Shown here piece after piece: positions 50,031-51,735 of a DNA stretch of 51,735 bases (its first letter is position 1; each line of letters begins with the position of its first letter). This DNA is from Bacillota bacterium (GTDB lineage: Bacteria; Bacillota; Clostridia; Christensenellales; Pumilibacteraceae), in contig WRAY01000016.1 in assembly GCA_009779975.1 (NCBI GenBank), positions 1 through 51,735 of the forward strand, in the 5' to 3' direction. Under the pieces are notes generated by a model, which had not been told where the DNA came from, made no database searches, and worked only from the letters and a program-made list of their open reading frames with translations. The translations under genes and the position numbers were made by a program.

Positions 50031-51735
50031 ATGATTTATGAGCGTAGTGCTGATTATTTCATGACAGATTTTGACTTAATAAACATGGAAGAGTTTTTGA
50101 ATGAAGTTCAGCAAGTTGTTCCTCTCAGAGAGCGAACTTACAAAATGATTACTATGCGGGGGATTGTTGTTTTTCCGGGACAATCTCTCAATTTTGATTT
50201 GTCAAGAGACAAGTCACTGCTTGCGGCGGAGGGGGCGATTAACTCCGGTGAGGAGATTTTTTTGGTGTCGCAAAAGAATTTGTCAACGATGAATCCAACG
50301 CCGAAAGACATAAACAGAGTCGGAACTTTGGTGACAATTAAACAAGTGATGAGGCTGCCGAATGACAATCTTCGTATTTTAGTTGTTGGTCGAGAACGCA
50401 AGGAGATTGGGAACTATGTTTCAATGACGCCGTATTTTGAGGTGACACTGAAAGACTATCCGAATTTTCCGTCAAATCCGACGGAAGTTGAAGCAATGAA
50501 AAGAAGGGTGTCTGAGCAAATTGAGGAATACAAAAAACTCAATCCAAAACTTCCGCCCGATGTAATGCTTTCGCTCAACATTTTCAACATCAGAAATTTT
50601 GTTGGCATTGTCGGAACATTCCTCATTAAAAATGAAGTCGAGAGACAAAAACTTCTTGAAATTCAAGATGAATACAGTCAACTTGAAGAAATTCATCGTT
50701 GGTTTTTTAATGAGTGTGAAATAATGCATCTTGAAAAAAAGATAGCAACAAAAGCAAGAGAGGCTATTGACAAAAACCATAAAGAATATTTTTTGCGTGA
50801 GCAGATAAAAGCAATCCACAATGAACTAGGTGATGTTGAAGATGAAATAAACAAATACAAAAGACGGATTGAGGAAAAGAAATTGCCCGAAAAAGTTGTT
50901 GAGAAACTGAACAAAGAAATAATCAAAATTGAAAAAGCGGCTTCAAATTCGCCTGAGTTGGGAGTGTCAAGGGCATATGTTGAGTGGATTTTGGATTTGC
51001 CTTGGAATGAAGCAAGCGAAGATAATCTTGACCTAAAAACGGCTCGAAAAATTCTTGAAGAAGACCACTACGGAATTGAAAAAATTAAGCAACGAATTGT
51101 TGAGTTTTTAGCGGTTCACAAATTGACAAAAAACCTCAAAGGTCCGATTTTGTGTTTTGTCGGTCCTCCGGGAGTTGGAAAAACTTCTATTGTTTCATCA
51201 ATTGCAAGAAGCGCAAACAAGGAATTGGTGACAATGAGTTTGGGCGGAGTTCGGGATGAGGCGGAAATAAGGGGGCATAGACGGACTTATATCGGTTCAA
51301 TGCCGGGAAGAATTATTGCAGGAATGAAACAAGCAGGGGTCAATAACCCTGTATTTCTGCTTGATGAAATTGACAAAATGTCATCAGATTTTAGAGGCGA
51401 TCCGGCAAGTGCAATGCTCGAAGTTCTTGACCCAAATCAAAACCACAACTTCAAAGACCATTACATTGAAGTGCCTTATGATTTGTCATCGGTGATGTTT
51501 GTTGCAACCGCCAACACGCTTGACACCATACCATCGCCGCTTCTTGACAGAATGGAAGTCATTGAACTTTCTGGCTACACTTATGAAGAAAAACTAGAAA
51601 TAGCCAAAAAATATCTCTTGCCAAAGCAAATCAAAGCAAATGGACTGGAGGAAAAATTCGTCATAATTTCTGATAAAATTATGGTGAAAATCATTTCACT
51701 CTACACTCGTGAATCGGGAGTGAGAAATTTGGAAA
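50031..51735 (+). CDS. lon: ATP-dependent protease Lon, 3' end outside window
   Basis: 568 residues visible, open at the window end. N-terminal substrate-recognition domain ([25 protein letters not shown]...), coiled-coil region (about 210-300) and AAA+ module with Walker A GPPGVGKT (about 378-385), [25 protein letters not shown], Walker B [31 protein letters not shown]-like stretch and sensor 2 start ESGVRNLE. The Ser-Lys protease domain lies beyond 51735. ATG 50031 is chosen (GGGAG upstream, near the predicted mRNA start); ATG 50061 is an alternative giving a more usual length. Confidence 0.93.
   Translation, partial: [568 protein letters not shown]

Overview
The window is AT-rich DNA from a low-GC Gram-positive (Bacillota, most likely an uncultured Clostridia-type lineage). 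The evidence is the hrcA-grpE-dnaK-dnaJ-prmA-rsmE-mtaB order, PyrK/PyrD type 1B, IorAB, a DegV protein, an RqcH homologue and near-consensus TTGACA-N17-TATAAT-type promoters. Almost every gene is on the plus strand. No rRNA, tRNA or CRISPR array was recognised.

Region 1, about 0.55-12.5 kb, is an integrated filamentous-phage (inovirus-like) element. In order it holds an HTH regulator, two small proteins (one probably the single-stranded-DNA-binding protein), a surface protein with InlB/Listeria-Bacteroides repeats and a C-terminal membrane anchor, two membrane-anchored coiled-coil proteins, a 510-residue double-anchored protein, a 47-residue Ile/Lys-rich peptide, a Zot/pI-type morphogenesis ATPase, a small cytosolic protein, a large bulged hairpin (packaging-signal candidate), two unknown proteins, a putative origin, a Rep that joins a Rep_2-like HUH nickase to an SF3 helicase (the architecture of eukaryotic CRESS-DNA virus Reps), tandem 12-bp repeats and a tyrosine integrase. 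Most of its translation units are preceded by one to four very short hairpins of different sequence but the same shape, abutting the Shine-Dalgarno (SD) sequence. The left end is not resolved. The right end lies just upstream of the tkt promoter.

Region 2, 12.5-24.1 kb, is core housekeeping: tkt-hemW, then the heat-shock operon with a degenerate CIRCE, then prmA, rsmE and mtaB. Region 3, 24.1-33.7 kb, has a promoter-terminator leader RNA, degV, a fused ABC exporter, ppx/gppA-maf, a DIP1984-family gene, a candidate structured RNA, an MreB homologue and ffh, whose promoter places its start codon at the predicted 5' end of the mRNA. Region 4, 33.7-43.8 kb, has mutS, an ABC ATPase plus membrane partner, iorAB, pyrK-pyrD-pyrE and three small membrane proteins. 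Region 5, 43.8-51.7 kb, has rqcH (minus strand) divergent from tig-clpP-clpX, a small membrane protein (minus strand) and lon, cut by the window end. Together tig, clpP, clpX, lon, rqcH and the dnaK operon make the window rich in protein-quality-control genes.

Two families of short palindromic intergenic repeats are visible (about 22.7 and 32.2 kb; about 30.6, 37.8 and 47.7-47.9 kb). Mini-hairpins next to the SD also occur in host genes (tkt, dnaK, tig), so this may be a general 5'-UTR habit of the organism that the phage has elaborated.
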